A stretch of 64,000 bases of DNA, taken from positions 2,790,001-2,854,000 of the forward strand of contig JAETXT010000004.1 in NCBI GenBank assembly GCA_019188255.1, given 5' to 3'. The notes beneath the pieces are model-generated. The model had not been told where the DNA came from, did no database searches, and saw nothing but the letters and a program-made list of their open reading frames with translations. Below, one piece after another: positions 1-12,056 of the stretch. The DNA is from Verticillium longisporum (lineage: Eukaryota > Ascomycota > Sordariomycetes > Glomerellales > Plectosphaerellaceae). The position numbers and the translations under genes are program-made. How positions within the stretch are numbered: the stretch's first letter is position 1; each line of letters begins with the position of its first letter.

Positions 1-1674
1 CTGGAGGCAGTTGAAATGTTGGACGAGTTCCTGGCCAAGATTGACTTCCAGTCACCCAATGTACGAAGAATGTTGTCCGACGGCCAGCCCTCGCGATGGG
101 ATGGCGCTTTTGAGGGCTTACAGGCTCTTCTTTACAAAGGTCTCAGATCATCAGTTTGCATGGACACGACCCTCAATATCATGACCAAGTTGGTCCAGCT
201 GCCGAGCGATAACCTAGTCGGTGACGACAGTCGGCTGTTCTACGTCATCCTGGCCTACTTTCCGATGCTGCTGCATGAGATGGAGCAGGAGACACCAAGC
301 GAACAATGTCTCCAAGCGGCCGAGGTTCTCTGCACCGTGGCGGAGGATCAGGGGTACGGCAACATCGCGGGGGTCCTCGAGGAGTACATCGCCTTCAAGC
401 ACCACATTGACACACGGGAATTCCAGGTCCAATTATTCGGTGCGCTGAGAGATCATTTCCTGCCCAAATTGGAGTTCAACATGGTCGTCTTCTTGATGGG
501 GCTGCTCACCAACTCCATCTCGTGGGTCAAGATCAAGACGATGAGCATTCTAAGCACTGTCATCCCGGAGATCGATATGAGGAGACCCGAGTTGGCCGGT
601 CACGGTTCTGACTTGATCTCTCCACTGCTGCGCCTGCTTCAAACAGAGTACTGCATGGAGGCGCTGGAGGTGCTGGACAATATCATGACAATGTCGGGCA
701 GTGCGATGGACAATCAGCATCTCCGGATGAGCATGACGCGGTCGACGTCCAAGACGGTTCGCAAAGAGTATGGGCGGATGCAGAGCTTATTCGGCATCCC
801 CGAAGTATCTGGCTGGGCGATCCCCGTCCCCGCGAAGAAAACGGATTCGACGCGGGCCAATATTCACGCTGCCTTTTACATGTGTCAAAACGCCGAAGGC
901 ATGCTGGCCGACGCGACGCCCACGCCCGACGTCGAGTTCCATGCCGAGGACTTCCCGTACGGCTACTTCCACCTGCCGGACCGGACTGAGACGATGATGT
1001 CGGACGACGCCCATGGACACGGTAACATGGGCGACATTGTCAACAAGCTCGACAGCCTGGACGACTTTTTCGATGATCTCGGGGCTAGCCCGCCGCCCAG
1101 CGAGGGTCGATCCTCTCGGACCGTCACTGAGTTCTCGCCCGATGCATACGAGTCTGGAGCTCAGCTTTATGATGAGCAGATTTTGCCCATCCTGCACCAG
1201 GCCTCTGACAATTCGACTTTCCAGAACGGCTTCACGGACAGGCCACCGCCCTTGTCGACGCAGAGCTCAGCCAACACGATGAACCCGGGCGCGTTTAGCG
1301 CCAGCGCCGCGCCGCGACCCGGGCTTCACTCGCGGTCCATCACGTCTCCGTCGGCGCCGGCTTCCTACTATCCGCACATCAGCGAGTTCACGTCCGACGA
1401 CGAGTACACCGAGGATGTCTTCTCTGACGCGGACGATGAGAGGCCCAACACTGGGAATGGCGAGAGTTCGTTCTCGCTGGAGAGCATGATCAGGCCCCTG
1501 GCGCAGAGCACGCGGACGGGTATGCGGCGGCTGACGGGCGGTCGTTCACGCGAGGGGGATCGCGCACGGGAGCTCTTCCGCGAGCGGACGGCACCATCGG
1601 CGCCGATGCCAAAGTTGCCGGCGGGGCTCTTCTCGCCCAAGTCGATGCAGCAGCCCGGCAGCGATAAGATCTAG
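1..1674 (+). CDS. Furry/Tao3/Mor2/PAG1-type cell morphogenesis protein, C-terminal part
   Basis: The frame is open from base 1, so this is the 3' part of a larger gene whose start lies outside the window; the first visible ATG (16) is probably not the start. Residues of about 150-300 carry helical repeats typical of the C-terminal domain of Furry-family scaffolds (NSISWVKIKTMSILSTVIPE, then LLQTEYCMEALEVLDNIMTM). The last 250 residues are low-complexity and rich in Ser, Pro and Asp, with an acidic stretch near 455-475. Family members support NDR/LATS kinase (RAM network) signalling in polarised growth. The Mob-family gene at the far end of the window is another kinase-module component, but I infer no link from that. 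The stop TAG is at 1672. The family call is by motif recognition; full length cannot be judged. Confidence 0.85.
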   Translation: MEAVEMLDEFLAKIDFQSPNVRRMLSDGQPSRWDGAFEGLQALLYKGLRSSVCMDTTLNIMTKLVQLPSDNLVGDDSRLFYVILAYFPMLLHEMEQETPSEQCLQAAEVLCTVAEDQGYGNIAGVLEEYIAFKHHIDTREFQVQLFGALRDHFLPKLEFNMVVFLMGLLTNSISWVKIKTMSILSTVIPEIDMRRPELAGHGSDLISPLLRLLQTEYCMEALEVLDNIMTMSGSAMDNQHLRMSMTRSTSKTVRKEYGRMQSLFGIPEVSGWAIPVPAKKTDSTRANIHAAFYMCQNAEGMLADATPTPDVEFHAEDFPYGYFHLPDRTETMMSDDAHGHGNMGDIVNKLDSLDDFFDDLGASPPPSEGRSSRTVTEFSPDAYESGAQLYDEQILPILHQASDNSTFQNGFTDRPPPLSTQSSANTMNPGAFSASAAPRPGLHSRSITSPSAPASYYPHISEFTSDDEYTEDVFSDADDERPNTGNGESSFSLESMIRPLAQSTRTGMRRLTGGRSREGDRARELFRERTAPSAPMPKLPAGLFSPKSMQQPGSDKI

Positions 1675-2118
1675 GGGATACATATTGCGGGAGGTGTCAT
1701 GTACCGAAGCAAGGCGAAGAGAAAAGGGAGTGCATCAGCACGGCGGTAGACTACAACGATGGTAATGCGGATGATGAGAAGGTGGCCCCACGAGGGCCTT
1801 GGAGGGGTCAGTCGAACAGGGCCTGACTGCGTATGTAGGTGCGATTTTACGAATGATGGCCTCGGGGGCGTTGGAGTTGGCAAGGCGTACCTTTTGGTCG
1901 TAAAGAATCGAGATGATTATTCACCACACGTCTTGGAGGAGTATCAGCTCTGCGTTTGTTCTTGGACATGATGTGACATTGTGTTTGAAAGTAGGACTAA
2001 CGCTGAAGTTGGATCCGTCGCTTCGCAGAGAGCCTTGGCCAGGACAGCCACGAGAAAACGCCAGAAGACCGAGGTGAAGGACAACGGAGAAGGAAGAGTG
2101 GGAGGGAAAGCACAAGAA
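1675..2118. other. Convergent intergenic region
   Basis: This lies between the 3' ends of the Furry-like gene and dib1. Short open frames occur on both strands but none has recognisable motifs or a splice pattern. It presumably holds both 3' UTRs. I see no repeat or RNA gene. Confidence 0.5.
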
Positions 2119-2611
2119 CTAGTAGCGATGCCGCGTCGAGTAATCCTTGGGACTGACGACGAGACCCCTGCCCTTCTTGGCGCCGCGGTAGACCGTCTCG
2201 ATAATGTCAATGAGCTCCTGCTTGTCCTCGAGGACCCAGTTGAGCTTGTTGTTGTCGCCGGTGCCAAAGTCGACCATCATGTGCTTGTTGCGGAAGAAGA
2301 ACATGACGGTGCAGGGGTCGTAGAGCTCGTAGAGCTGGTTAAAGTCGGGGACCTGGTCAATGTCGCAGACGTAGCAGACGGCAAAGTTCTTGACGCGGTC
2401 CTGGATGCGGTAGAGGACCTCGTCCTGGCGCATGCAGGCCGGGTCCCAGTCGCGGCCGAAGCGGATGACGACGAGGCGCTCTTCTTCGGAGAGGATGGCT
2501 TGGTCCTGGGGCCGGGGGGATACCGGTTAGCTAGTTGAGGAGGAGAGGGGGGGGGAGGAAACGTACGACGTGCCAGCCGCTGTTGAGGTGGGTCAGAACG
2601 ACGGAGCCCAT
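2119..2611 (-). CDS. dib1: U4/U6.U5 tri-snRNP protein Dib1/Dim1 (thioredoxin fold)
   Basis: Two exons, complement(join(2119..2505, 2567..2611)), give 143 residues, the usual length for this highly conserved family. Exon 1 encodes MGSVVLTHLNSGWHV. A 61-nt intron (GTACGT donor at 2566, CAG acceptor) leads into DQAILSEEERLVVIRFGRDW, followed by DPACMRQDE and the C-terminal half. Dib1 is an essential U5 component that sits near the 5' splice site in the precatalytic spliceosome and leaves on activation. Its thioredoxin-like fold lacks the catalytic CxxC. The start is fixed by homology, since the conserved N-terminus begins exactly at this ATG. It is divergent from urb1, sharing a 357-bp spacer. 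Confidence 0.97.
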
Positions 2612-2968
2612 GGTGTGATGGTTGTCGAAGCGAGAATAGAGTGCAGAGAATGCGTTCGGATTGTCGTCGACGTTTGAGAGGTGATGGTGAATATCGCGTC
2701 GCGTGTTGAAGTCGAAGTAGGGAAGAGAAAGCTATCGAAGATGCAGACGCCGGCAGAGTGACGTTTGGAGGGGCCAACAAGTCCCCACCAGTCCAGCCTG
2801 GCTGCCCCTCTGTTACCCGCCCCGCTAACCCCCGACTCGGCTTATCGCAAGCGGTCTCGCGAGGCAGAACTTTTCATTTTCTGGACGGTACTCTTGCCCA
2901 AGCTCCATCACCAATTGTCCGAGGGCGTCTGTAGTACATTTGAATCGAACGTGCATAGACTACCGACG
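2612..2968. promoter_or_regulatory. Bidirectional promoter region dib1/urb1
   Basis: A 357-bp interval separates the two divergent start codons, so it must contain both 5' UTRs and promoters. It has pyrimidine-rich runs but no clear TATA box. An open frame reading across from 2765 into urb1 exon 1 is accidental: the urb1 start at 2969 is better, because the protein from there begins with a basic nuclear-type N-terminus. Confidence 0.5.
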
Positions 2969-5900
2969 ATGGTCAAGCGACAGCTTCGTGACGCCGATGC
3001 CGCTTCTGCCGGCCGCAAGCGCCAGAGGATAGTTGTCGAAACACCGACCCATGAAGATGTCAACAATGCGAGGCAGCTGAGGCAGCTGCTCGCCTTTGAC
3101 CAGGACGTCAAGCGCGCGAGGCATGGTATGATGCGCCATGTTGTTCATGGCTACGATCAATTGACTGACGCAGATACCGCTAGGCATTCAATCCTTCAAA
3201 GTCTTCCTCGACAGCTTCAGCGCCACCCCTAGCGAGAACCATGACCGCTTCGCCATCCTGTCCGAATACCTCGAGTCGACAAAGCCGCGAATATTCACCG
3301 AAGCGACCGTCTACCAGACCGACCTCATGGAGATGTGGGGCTACGCCTCGGGCATTCACAACGAGAGCATCATAGCGGCCGTCCCTGCCGTGCTGGCGCT
3401 GCTCCTGCAGGTCATCTCGAGCTCCCTCGAGCTCCTCCCCCACGCGACCGGCATCGGCCAGACCCTGCTCCAGGATCGCCACCTCAAGCTCCTCTCGAGG
3501 AACCTCTCGGCGTCGAAGAGCAGCGGCTACATCATCTCGCCCACGATGCGGCTGATACGCGAGGTGGCGTCCATCGACGGCGGTGCGCTCGCCAAGAAGG
3601 TGTTTCGCGCCCGCGACTACACGTTTGCCTCGTTTGCGCGGAACCTCGAGGTCAGAAACTCTCTCGAAGCCGGGCCCGAGGACCCCGCCAAGCCTTCGGT
3701 CCGCACAAACGCCATCAAGCTGTTCTTGACGAGCTTGAAGTTCCTGCAGTCGGACGCCAAGAAGGAACTGCTCCTGCAGAAGGAGGTCATGTCCCATCTG
3801 ACCTTCCTGCTCAAGGACGACCCGGCCTACCTCCTCGTCGAGATGCTCGAGGCCCTGAGGAAACACGTCCTCGCCGACGACAAGGTCCCCCGCGAGGCCA
3901 AGTTCAAGGTCTTCAACACCAAGACGCTCGATCGCCTGGCGGGCCTCTACTACTACAAGCACGACGAGGAGGTCGAGGGTCGCCTGACGGTCAAGGACGC
4001 CGTGCACCGTTTCCTGACCTACGTCTGCACGACCCCCGGCGCCGGTATCCTGTATACGGGGATGGGTATGTACCCCAAGGGCCTGGACGACGAGGCCACA
4101 AAGGACGTCAAGGACACGGACGACTTTGCGTTTGAGCGCGCCGGCTGGGTGGACAAGTACACAGAGGAGGTGCCCGTGGCCAACTTTGTGCTCGACGAGT
4201 TCATACAGAAGATGCGCCCCTGGTCGAGCCTGCGACACAGCGAGCTGCTCGTGTCCGTGTTTGAGGCGGCGCCCGAGCTCGTGGCGAGCTACTTCCTCGC
4301 CAACAAGTCCTTCTCCTTTGAACCCAAGCTCTCCATGACGTGGATCGGCTACGCGGCCTTTCTCTTCAACACGGTGCAGCTTCCGATCCCCAAGTACTTT
4401 GGCAACCGATCTGGCTATCGCCGCGTCCCACCGCCGACCATGGTACTGCTCGACAACATCATGCCGTTGCCCCTGAAACAGAAAGACCTCATCAGGAGTC
4501 TCTCGCACGACGCAAATCTCATTTCCTTCTTTGCCGTACGGATCCTGGTCCTCGCGTTACAGAAACTGGACCGGGCGCTGCAAATGCACAAGGAAGCAGC
4601 GGGCACGAACAAGACGCTATGGGACACGGCGGCGCGCAAGCTCGTTGACGAGTTTTGCCAGAGGATACCTGACATGAAGGAGGTCACAAAATGCTACAAG
4701 ACCATTCCCGAGGAGAACATCCTGCAGAGGGAGGCGGCGAGCCGCCTGCTGCTGCTGTACTACGAGGTTATTCCCCAAATGGCGCTCATGGCCAACTTTG
4801 ACGTCTCACCCTTCCTCTTGAACGCCCTCCGCCGACTGGACGAGCAGAAGGAGAACGAGCAAGAGCAGGCGCTCGGTCTCATGGAGCTCGAGAACCTGCT
4901 CGCCATTGCCGGCTACTCCCCCGGCATGAGGTGGTTTGCCAAGTCCGAGGCGCTCGCCGCCTCGCCCTTTGTTGCTCTCCTCCGTGTCTATGTCACGTCC
5001 AGCCAGGGCCATGCGCTGACCAAGCTGAAGGACGTGCTCCAGTTCGTCTCGACGCAGAACCAGCTTGTCCAGGAGCAGACTGGCCTGGGCCTCCTGCTCC
5101 GCACGCCGCAAGAGCTGCGCAAGAAGGACCTCAAGCCGTTTTGGGCCTTTCTCGACAACTGCGCCAACAGGTGTGCCGGCTCTCCCCTCAAATATGTGGA
5201 GTTGATGGAGGAGATTGCCAGCGAGGGACAGACCTCAGAAAGGGGTCCCATCAGCTTGATTCTGGTGACCATGGCCGAGCAAATACCCTTTGCCGTCAAG
5301 GAGGCCAGTGCTGATGTTGTTGAGCTCTTTGTCAAGGCGTTATCGTCTCTACTTGGTTATGCCAAGGCGGCGAACGAGGACCCCGCCATCATCGACCTGT
5401 TGGCGCAGAGATTCAACAAGGCTTTCGCCGGTACAAAGTCGCAGGTCAAGCCCAAGTTCAAGGGCGCCCTGCTCGAGGACGATGTGGCGACAGCGAACGG
5501 CGCCAGCGGGACGGCTGTCTCCAGGCCCACGACGACGGGCAACGCCGCCGTCAAGGAGCTTGACGACGCGGCCCTCGAAGCAGCTCTCCACGTCAGCTTT
5601 GAGCCCGAAGAAGACAACTCGGCCCTCCTCAAGTGGGCGTCGAAAACCGTCGACGACCTCATCGACGGTGACTACATACCCGCTCTGATCCGCCTCCTCT
5701 GGTCGCCGCACACGAGCATCCGCCAAGAAGCGCTCACCAACATTCTCAAGCTCGCGGCCAAGCTCAAAGAGTCGTCGTACGAAGAAAAGGACCAGCTCTG
5801 GCTCCTGCTCTCCGAGCTCGCCGAGTCGTCGCGGCCCCTCGTCGGCGCCGGCCCCGTCGCGTCCCCGCTCGTCGCGTTTGCGCTGCACAGCATGGACATC

Positions 5901-6404
5901 TTGAAGAACCCGCTGCACTGCCTCTACGCCAAGGTCAACACGTACCTGACGCGCGCGCCCCTCTGGTCGCCGGACAAGGTGCCGCTCGCGCACGACATTC
6001 TGCACGGCGAGCCGTCCGAGGACGACAGGTACTACGCCGAGCTGACGTGGCTGCTGCAGTACCTCCTCGACGGCCTCCGCACGCCCGGCGACGTCGCCGT
6101 GCTGCACCACCCCAAGTGGTTCGAGAAGATCCTCGAGCTGGCGGCGAACCCGTACCTGCGGACGAACCTGACGACGCGCGTGCTGCGCGTCGTGTACCGC
6201 GCCACGTGCGTCGAGGGCGGCAGCACGACGCTCGCGACGCGGTTCGGCGTCGTCAGCTGGTTGGCGGCGCAGGAGGCGGGCTCGGGCGGCGACGAGGCGG
6301 CGCTGTGCAGGGCGCTGCGGAGGCGGGTCTGGGAGACGTGTGATCAGGCGCGCGTTGGGGCGTGGAGTCGGGGCGGCATCGCGGAGGAGCAGCAGGTTGT
6401 ATGA
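2969..6404 (+). CDS. urb1: Ribosome 60S biogenesis protein Urb1/Npa1
   Basis: Two exons, join(2969..3125, 3184..6404), give 1125 residues. Exon 1 encodes a basic N-terminus (MVKRQLRDADAASAGRKRQR). The 58-nt intron uses donor GTATGA, a CTGAC branch-like site and TAG at 3181-3183. A nearer CAG at 3171 fails because it breaks the frame. After the junction GIQSFKVFLDSF begins the Npa1/Urb1 N-terminal helical domain. The C-terminal 200 residues (WLLQYLLDGLRTPGDVAVLH, then HPKWFEKILELAANPYLR) match the Urb1 C-terminal domain. Urb1 is a nucleolar scaffold in early pre-60S particles with Npa2, Dbp6, Rsa3 and Nop8. It is shorter than the yeast protein (about 1760 residues). Confidence 0.92.
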
Positions 6405-8428
6405 AATAAAAGGGTGCATCGAGTTGAGTTGAAGCATTCAGTTGTTCATAAGTCCGAGTATTGACCCGTCGAGAGCGCGTATCATTGCATCAACTTGACC
6501 TCACAAGGGGAATGGCACTATTTGTCCCTCGTTCAAATAGCAGTCTATCTTTGTGAATCTAGTATATTGAGCACAGGAATCCGAAAAAAGGAAGTGCACT
6601 GCTGCTCTCCAAGAAAGAGGCATGTCCAAGACTGGCTCGGAAGCACAGGGATGGTTCTCTGCAAAAGACGTGCCGAACCAGAGTCCACTGGCAAGGCTAC
6701 GGGTACGTCTTGCGCCGTGACGGGTGCCGTCTCTGACGGAAGCTCGCGGCAGCAGATAGCCGGCTTTAGAAAAACGAGAAGAAAAACGAGAAGGAAAACG
6801 AGGTATAAGACACCCAGTCTGCACCCCTTGTCATTTGAGGAGTAACTCCATGCATGGTCATCTCGACGAAACAGAGAAATGCCATGTTCTCACTGTGGGG
6901 CACTATGCCTGGATGCGACATGTGAGGTCGCGTAGCTACATACATGTATCAAATGATACATGGTTGCAGGCAAAAGTTTCGAGACAGAAAGAGGCTCTTT
7001 GAGGAATGAGGTTGCGAGGGTCACTTCTTACACCCCTAATCGGCACGGTACGGATACCTCATTCGAAACTTACTTGCCCTCCATAGTAAGCGTCTCGTCT
7101 GGGTGTTCAGCGGATTTGCAAAAAAAAAGCCATGCTCTAAAACCGCCTAACAAATAACATCTAACTAGAACCTCAACTTCCGAAGCCTCTCAAGAACTCA
7201 AATCTGTACAAAATACTCTGAGATGTTTTCGAACGAAATCCCCGGGTATACTTCTTTCTTATTCTACCGAGTTTGATAGCATTGATACTCTGGGAGACGT
7301 GATATCACGGACCAAAGTTACCTTGCCTATACGTAGTTCTCCATCGTGCGACTTCTTATTTGTCACCCAACAGCCGGGTTGTCAGGAGGCACCTGCGGAG
7401 CCACGAGAAAGGGTGCTGATTAGGGGCTGGGGACTACGAGAGTGTGTATATCAGGCTGCCAAGGGCCAGAATCCATATGTGTTCTTATCCCATACCTACC
7501 AATTGATGGCGGATATCACGTGCGGAAGACCTCTTCACTCTGCTCATCCTACGCTCTGACAAAGGTACTACACATACCCACGTAGTCATCATCCCCGACC
7601 TCTTGCCCTGAAAGCTACGTTGGATGTGAAGCCTGAGTTGGTGCTGCTTTCACCTGAGCTCAGGCTGGAGCAGTGAGCACAGTGTATTCTCACCTCGCCC
7701 ATGACTTTTTTGGTGTCAGCTGTTGGGTAAATTGTTCGAAAGACAGGCCAAAACAGATTTCGGCATGGTACAATTCATATGATCCAAGCACAACAACAAG
7801 GTCAGACTGAAAACACTCCACTATTCGAGCCACCTGCTCTGTTGTTTCCTTTGACAGTCTACAAATCTTCATCGAACGCGATAAGTAATCCCAGATCAAC
7901 GTATTTATCTCGCGTTTTTTCTTCTCTCTTCCCTTTCTTCTGTTTCTCCACGTCACTCGACACGTAGGCGGTGGGGTCCTTGTCGAGAAGGTGGCTATAG
8001 CAGCGGGTCAAGTCTTTTGATGTTTAGCAGGATAATCGACGCCTCTGACCCTTTTCCTCATCGTATTGCTCTCTCTTCGCACCTTGTCCCGTCGTGGGTC
8101 TCTAGATGGCCCTCTGTATCCCTTCATCTCTGCTACAGTTTCGCTAGTATATCGTCCCCGGTTCATACCGACAATGGATTGTCCCTTCTGGCCCTCTGGG
8201 GTTCCTAACAGGGAACAAGCCGGCTACCTTACGCTTCGCACGCCCCGCTCATCAGCTCCGCCATGACCAACATGAACCTACTCGCTATGCTCGCGGTGCT
8301 GATCAGGTCAAAGATACCAAGCTTGCTTTCCAGTTCCGTCGCCAGCCAGCTGCACCGTTCCAGGGTGCAGATTCAAGCTTCGGATGCCGGCTGGGAGACC
8401 GAACTACGCGCAAGAAAGGGGGGATCAT
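6405..8428. other. Gene-poor spacer
   Basis: About 2 kb with only short open frames on both strands, none with motifs, splice sites or composition I would defend. A short run of GAAAAAC-type repeats occurs near 6770-6800. Base composition is ordinary, so RIP has not visibly reached here. It separates the conserved left-arm genes from the PKS relic. Confidence 0.5.
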
Positions 8429-9328
8429 GCCCTGGACCTCAAGCCACGTCGCATTGACCCTTTGCGCAAAGCTCATCCTTGTGAAAGACAGAGTGAACGA
8501 GCCGCATGGCAAAGAGAATGACGCCGCGAAGAGGCGGCATGTTTGTCTGAGATGTCCTTCACTATACGCTCCAGGGCCGCGTGGTTGGCCATGTCGCCAG
8601 CGTAGGCCCTGGAATGCACGCACTGCGCAGACAGGCTTCTGAGGACCGTCTTAAGCTTCATGTCCACCAGCGTCAGCGAGGCGACGGCACGCTCGTGTCT
8701 CGACGTCCACCTCACCCTTGCCTACTGGATCAAGTGGCACGGGTTGCTGTAAGAGGCGGTGCAGCGGCCGCAGATGACCTTGCGCGCGTAGAGGCGCCGG
8801 CCCCCCTATGTTGTGCATCGGCCCAAGTGCTGTCGGACATGCGTAATTCCGAACCCCACCATGCGCAACGGGGCTGGAGATGATGGCGTACAGGAACAAG
8901 CGCCGTCATCGGATCGTGTAACCCACAAGAGGGCTTTTCAGTGGACGAGGATGCTCCGGGCCCTTTGGAATGCCGCCTCGTCCAGGCCGTCGCGCAGTGT
9001 ATGCGTCACGGCCGCGCGAGAAGACAGACAAGTACTCCATCCCTCGCAACAGCCCGCGGGTCGCTTTGGGCTGCTTGATGGGACTATAGCTAGGGCAGAG
9101 TGCGGTCCCGTTTCCAGAACAAGGTGCGGCAGCTTGCCTCGCTCTTGAGCCGCGCGCCTTGTCGAGATCGTCGTGCCGGGCATCGTTCAGCACAGACACA
9201 AACTCCACAGGGCTGCAGAGGTTTCGCACCCAGTAGGCCGGGCTGAGATAGCTGGTGGACACTAGTGTACCGCTGACCGTGGAGTAGAAGGCAGCGGAAG
9301 AAGGTTCGGAAGAAAAGTTATCAAGGCA
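8429..9328 (-). pseudogene. Reducing polyketide synthase relic: distal AT and KR fragments
   Basis: Minus-strand fragments in different frames keep PKS signatures in the right order. Around 9300-9180 there is FYSTVSG then YLSPAYWVRNLCSPVEF, typical of the second half of an acyltransferase (AT) domain. Around 9130-9088, in another frame, is LVLETGPHSALA, the AT 'GPHxAL' motif. Around 9060-8990, back in the first frame, is MEYLSVFSRGRDAY. Around 8600-8540 lies AGDMANHAALERIVKDI and around 8479-8430 MSFAQRVNATWLEVQG, both ketoreductase (KR)-like. Frameshifts and stops separate them, and only about 220 bp lie between AT and KR, so dehydratase and other domains are missing. The relic ends at island 1; its proximal part is at 25474-26220. 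It is not functional. Confidence 0.7.
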
Positions 9329-9389
9329 GGGCAGACTAGGCTTAGGAATACCTAAATGGTCTGATTTGGGTATTATAGGGGAGTAGATA

Positions 9390-9526
9390 TTTAGGTTCTC
9401 TAGGTTATCTAGAGAAAGCCTATAGGTTTAATTAGGTTAACCTAAAAACCTACTTAAATTATATAGGCTTTTAGGTTAACCTAATTAAACTTATAGGCTT
9501 TCTCTAAATAACCTAGAGAACCTAAA
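9390..9526. repeat. 137-bp imperfect palindrome near the left end of island 1
   Basis: The left arm (from TTTAGGTTCTCTAGGTTATC at 9390) is matched by the reverse complement of the right arm ending at 9526 (AACCTAGAGAACCTAAA). The arms are about 57 bp with few mismatches and a centre near 9455-9465. It could be a subterminal transposase-binding structure of the hAT-like element or a small MITE. Confidence 0.75.
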
Positions 9527-12056
9527 AAATTAAAGCTTAGATTAATTAGCGATCTATATACCTTCTATAGTAATTTAAGTAAATAAGAGCTCTAATATTA
9601 GAATATCTATTCGAGTTAATATAGATCCCTCCTTTAATTCCTATAATAATAATAATAATAATAATAATAGTAGCCCCCGCCCCTATTACCCTAACTTAAT
9701 ATATTATACCCTATTAATAGTAAGTACTTAATATAGCTATAATAAGTAATATATTAATTAATGAAATTAGAATAGAAAGTAGATATAGAATATTCTATTA
9801 ATCCTAATACGAAGAAGGTATATACTTAAATTGAAAGTATAAATATTAAAGAGAAAGAGATTTATAATATTAAGAATCGCTAGAATGCTAGGAAGAATTA
9901 TATAATTCGAAATAAAAAGAAATCTCTTTCTTTTCTTATTCTAAATTAAGCCAATTAAGAAAAACGGCTTTAATAGATTAAGGATAAATATAATACTATT
10001 TAGTAAATTTCCTAGCTATATAATAGCTAATATATTAATTAATTCTAAGGATATTAAAATATTATCTATTTAAATTCGCTTTAATATTAAGGATAAAAGT
10101 CTATAAAAGGATATATTTAAAGATAAAATAATAGCTAATAAAGAATATCTTAAAGCCTAAAACGATAATATTATCTAAGATATTAAAGAGAAGATTTAGG
10201 ACTTAGATTTATTTATATTTTAATAGTTAATAAACGATTTTCTCTTTCTCTAATATAAAAATAATACTAAATCTCTTACTTAGTTCTAGAAATTCTATTC
10301 CGATTATAAGATTAAATATAATAATATATTCGAGTAGTTTCTTTCCTTTCTAAAAAGGGTTTTACTTTAAATATCTAAGAAAAACGATTCTATTTTTAAT
10401 ATAGCTATTCTCGGAGTAAATTATAGTTATTATAAGGTTATTATATAAATTAATTATTTTAAGCTATTTTTACGAAAGCTAGCTTTATAATCTAATTATA
10501 GATATAGAATAAATTAATTAAATATCTTTAATTAAAGGCTAATATTATTATAAGTAATAGCTATATCTAGAAGAAGGATTATATCCCTCTTAATAAGATC
10601 TTAGATAAAAATAAGAGAATTATTTTAAAATATATACTTAGAATCTATAATCGAAAGGTTATCCCCTATAATATATTATAGGATTTAATCGCTATATAAA
10701 CTAAGATTCTATAATATAAAGTAAATAGTCTATAAGGTTAATAGCTTATTCGGGATAATAGGGTTTATATTCCTATTATATAGATAAGGAAATAATAAGA
10801 AAATTATAAAAGAACTCTAATAGGTTATTTTAATATTTTAAAGAAATTAATATAGAATCTTTAGCTTAATATATAATAATCCTAATTATTATATTCTTAT
10901 TAATAATTTATAAATACTCTTCTCTTAATTAATCGGGAATAGTTATTAAATTTCTCCGAGATAAATAGATAGGAGAATATTAATATCTTCTAGACTTTAT
11001 TTATATTTAATAGAAAGGAGGAGATCCCTAAATAAGTAATTAGGATATTAGGATATATTAATTAGATAGCTAGTATTAATTTCGGATAAAATATTTATAG
11101 CTTAAGAGGTTATTATACTATTATTATAATTAATAATACCCCTATAAGCTAGAATATAAAGCTAAAATACTAGGTTATAGATAATAAAGTTAAATTTAAA
11201 TTACTCTCTATATATTTTTAAGATAGCTAATTAAGAGTTTATAAGAAGCTAAAAGAAATAGTTTAACGTTTATATTAAATTTAAATTAATTAATATTAAA
11301 GTAATTCTAAAAAATCTAAACTAGAAGGCCTAAAGCTAGAATCTCTAATATAGAGCAATATTATAAACGTACTAAATATATAATTCTATATTTAAAGTAT
11401 AGAGACTATTATCTTAGGGAGTATATTCTATTGTAAAGATTAAAGCTAAGAAGTTTAGGGGCTTAGCGATTACTAATCGATAGATTATTTATTAGATATA
11501 AGAAATAGAAACTCTATATTATATAATAGATCTATTATATAGGTTATATAGAAGACTTTAGCTAGTTCTATTTAACGTTATAAGAAAATATTCTCTAAAT
11601 TAGAAATAGAATCTTTATCTTAGAGTATATCTAGAGAGGAAACTAAGATAGGCTCTTTAAAATAAACTATAAATATAAAATAAGCCTTAATACTCTTAGA
11701 AGAAAGAAGGGCCCTTTATAGAGAGTAGATATAATAATTAAAACTCTATATATATTCGAGGTTAATAGTTACTAGGATAATATAGAATATATCCTTTATA
11801 AGAGCTATTAAGCCTAAATAAGAATCCTATTAATAATACTAGAAAGTAGATATAGACTCGCTATATCGTAATCCTAATAGAATTAATAGATTATTATAAA
11901 GTAGATATATTAATAAGAATAAGATATAATAAAATAATTTATATAGGCTAAGGAATTCTTAGATTCTTCTTTCTATATAATCTTCTATAGATCTAATAAT
12001 TTAGCGCTCTTATTATATATTTAATTTAATTTAATATAGAATATATAAAAGCTATA
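9527..12056. other. RIP-mutated DNA, left arm of island 1
   Basis: Strongly AT-rich, with TAA and TAG in all frames, as expected after heavy RIP. It includes a (TAA)n microsatellite at about 9643-9669. No gene is readable. It does not appear homologous by eye to the part of copia A preceding the segment at 13915, so it is probably hAT-derived or another, unidentified element. Confidence 0.5.

Noticed and set aside
2765..3232. A 155-codon plus-strand frame starting upstream of urb1
   Set aside because: It contains the urb1 exon 1 frame but reads into the intron; the spliced model from 2969 joins directly to the conserved Urb1 domain.
3180..4508. A 442-codon minus-strand frame opposite urb1, and a similar 362-codon one at 5349-6437
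   Set aside because: Antisense shadows of GC-rich coding DNA, rich in Arg, Glu, Val and Leu with no motifs. The sense strand has clear homology.
6495..6845. A 116-codon frame on the plus strand with an overlapping 107-codon frame on the minus strand
   Set aside because: No domain, no splice context, and both strands are equally open, typical of chance.
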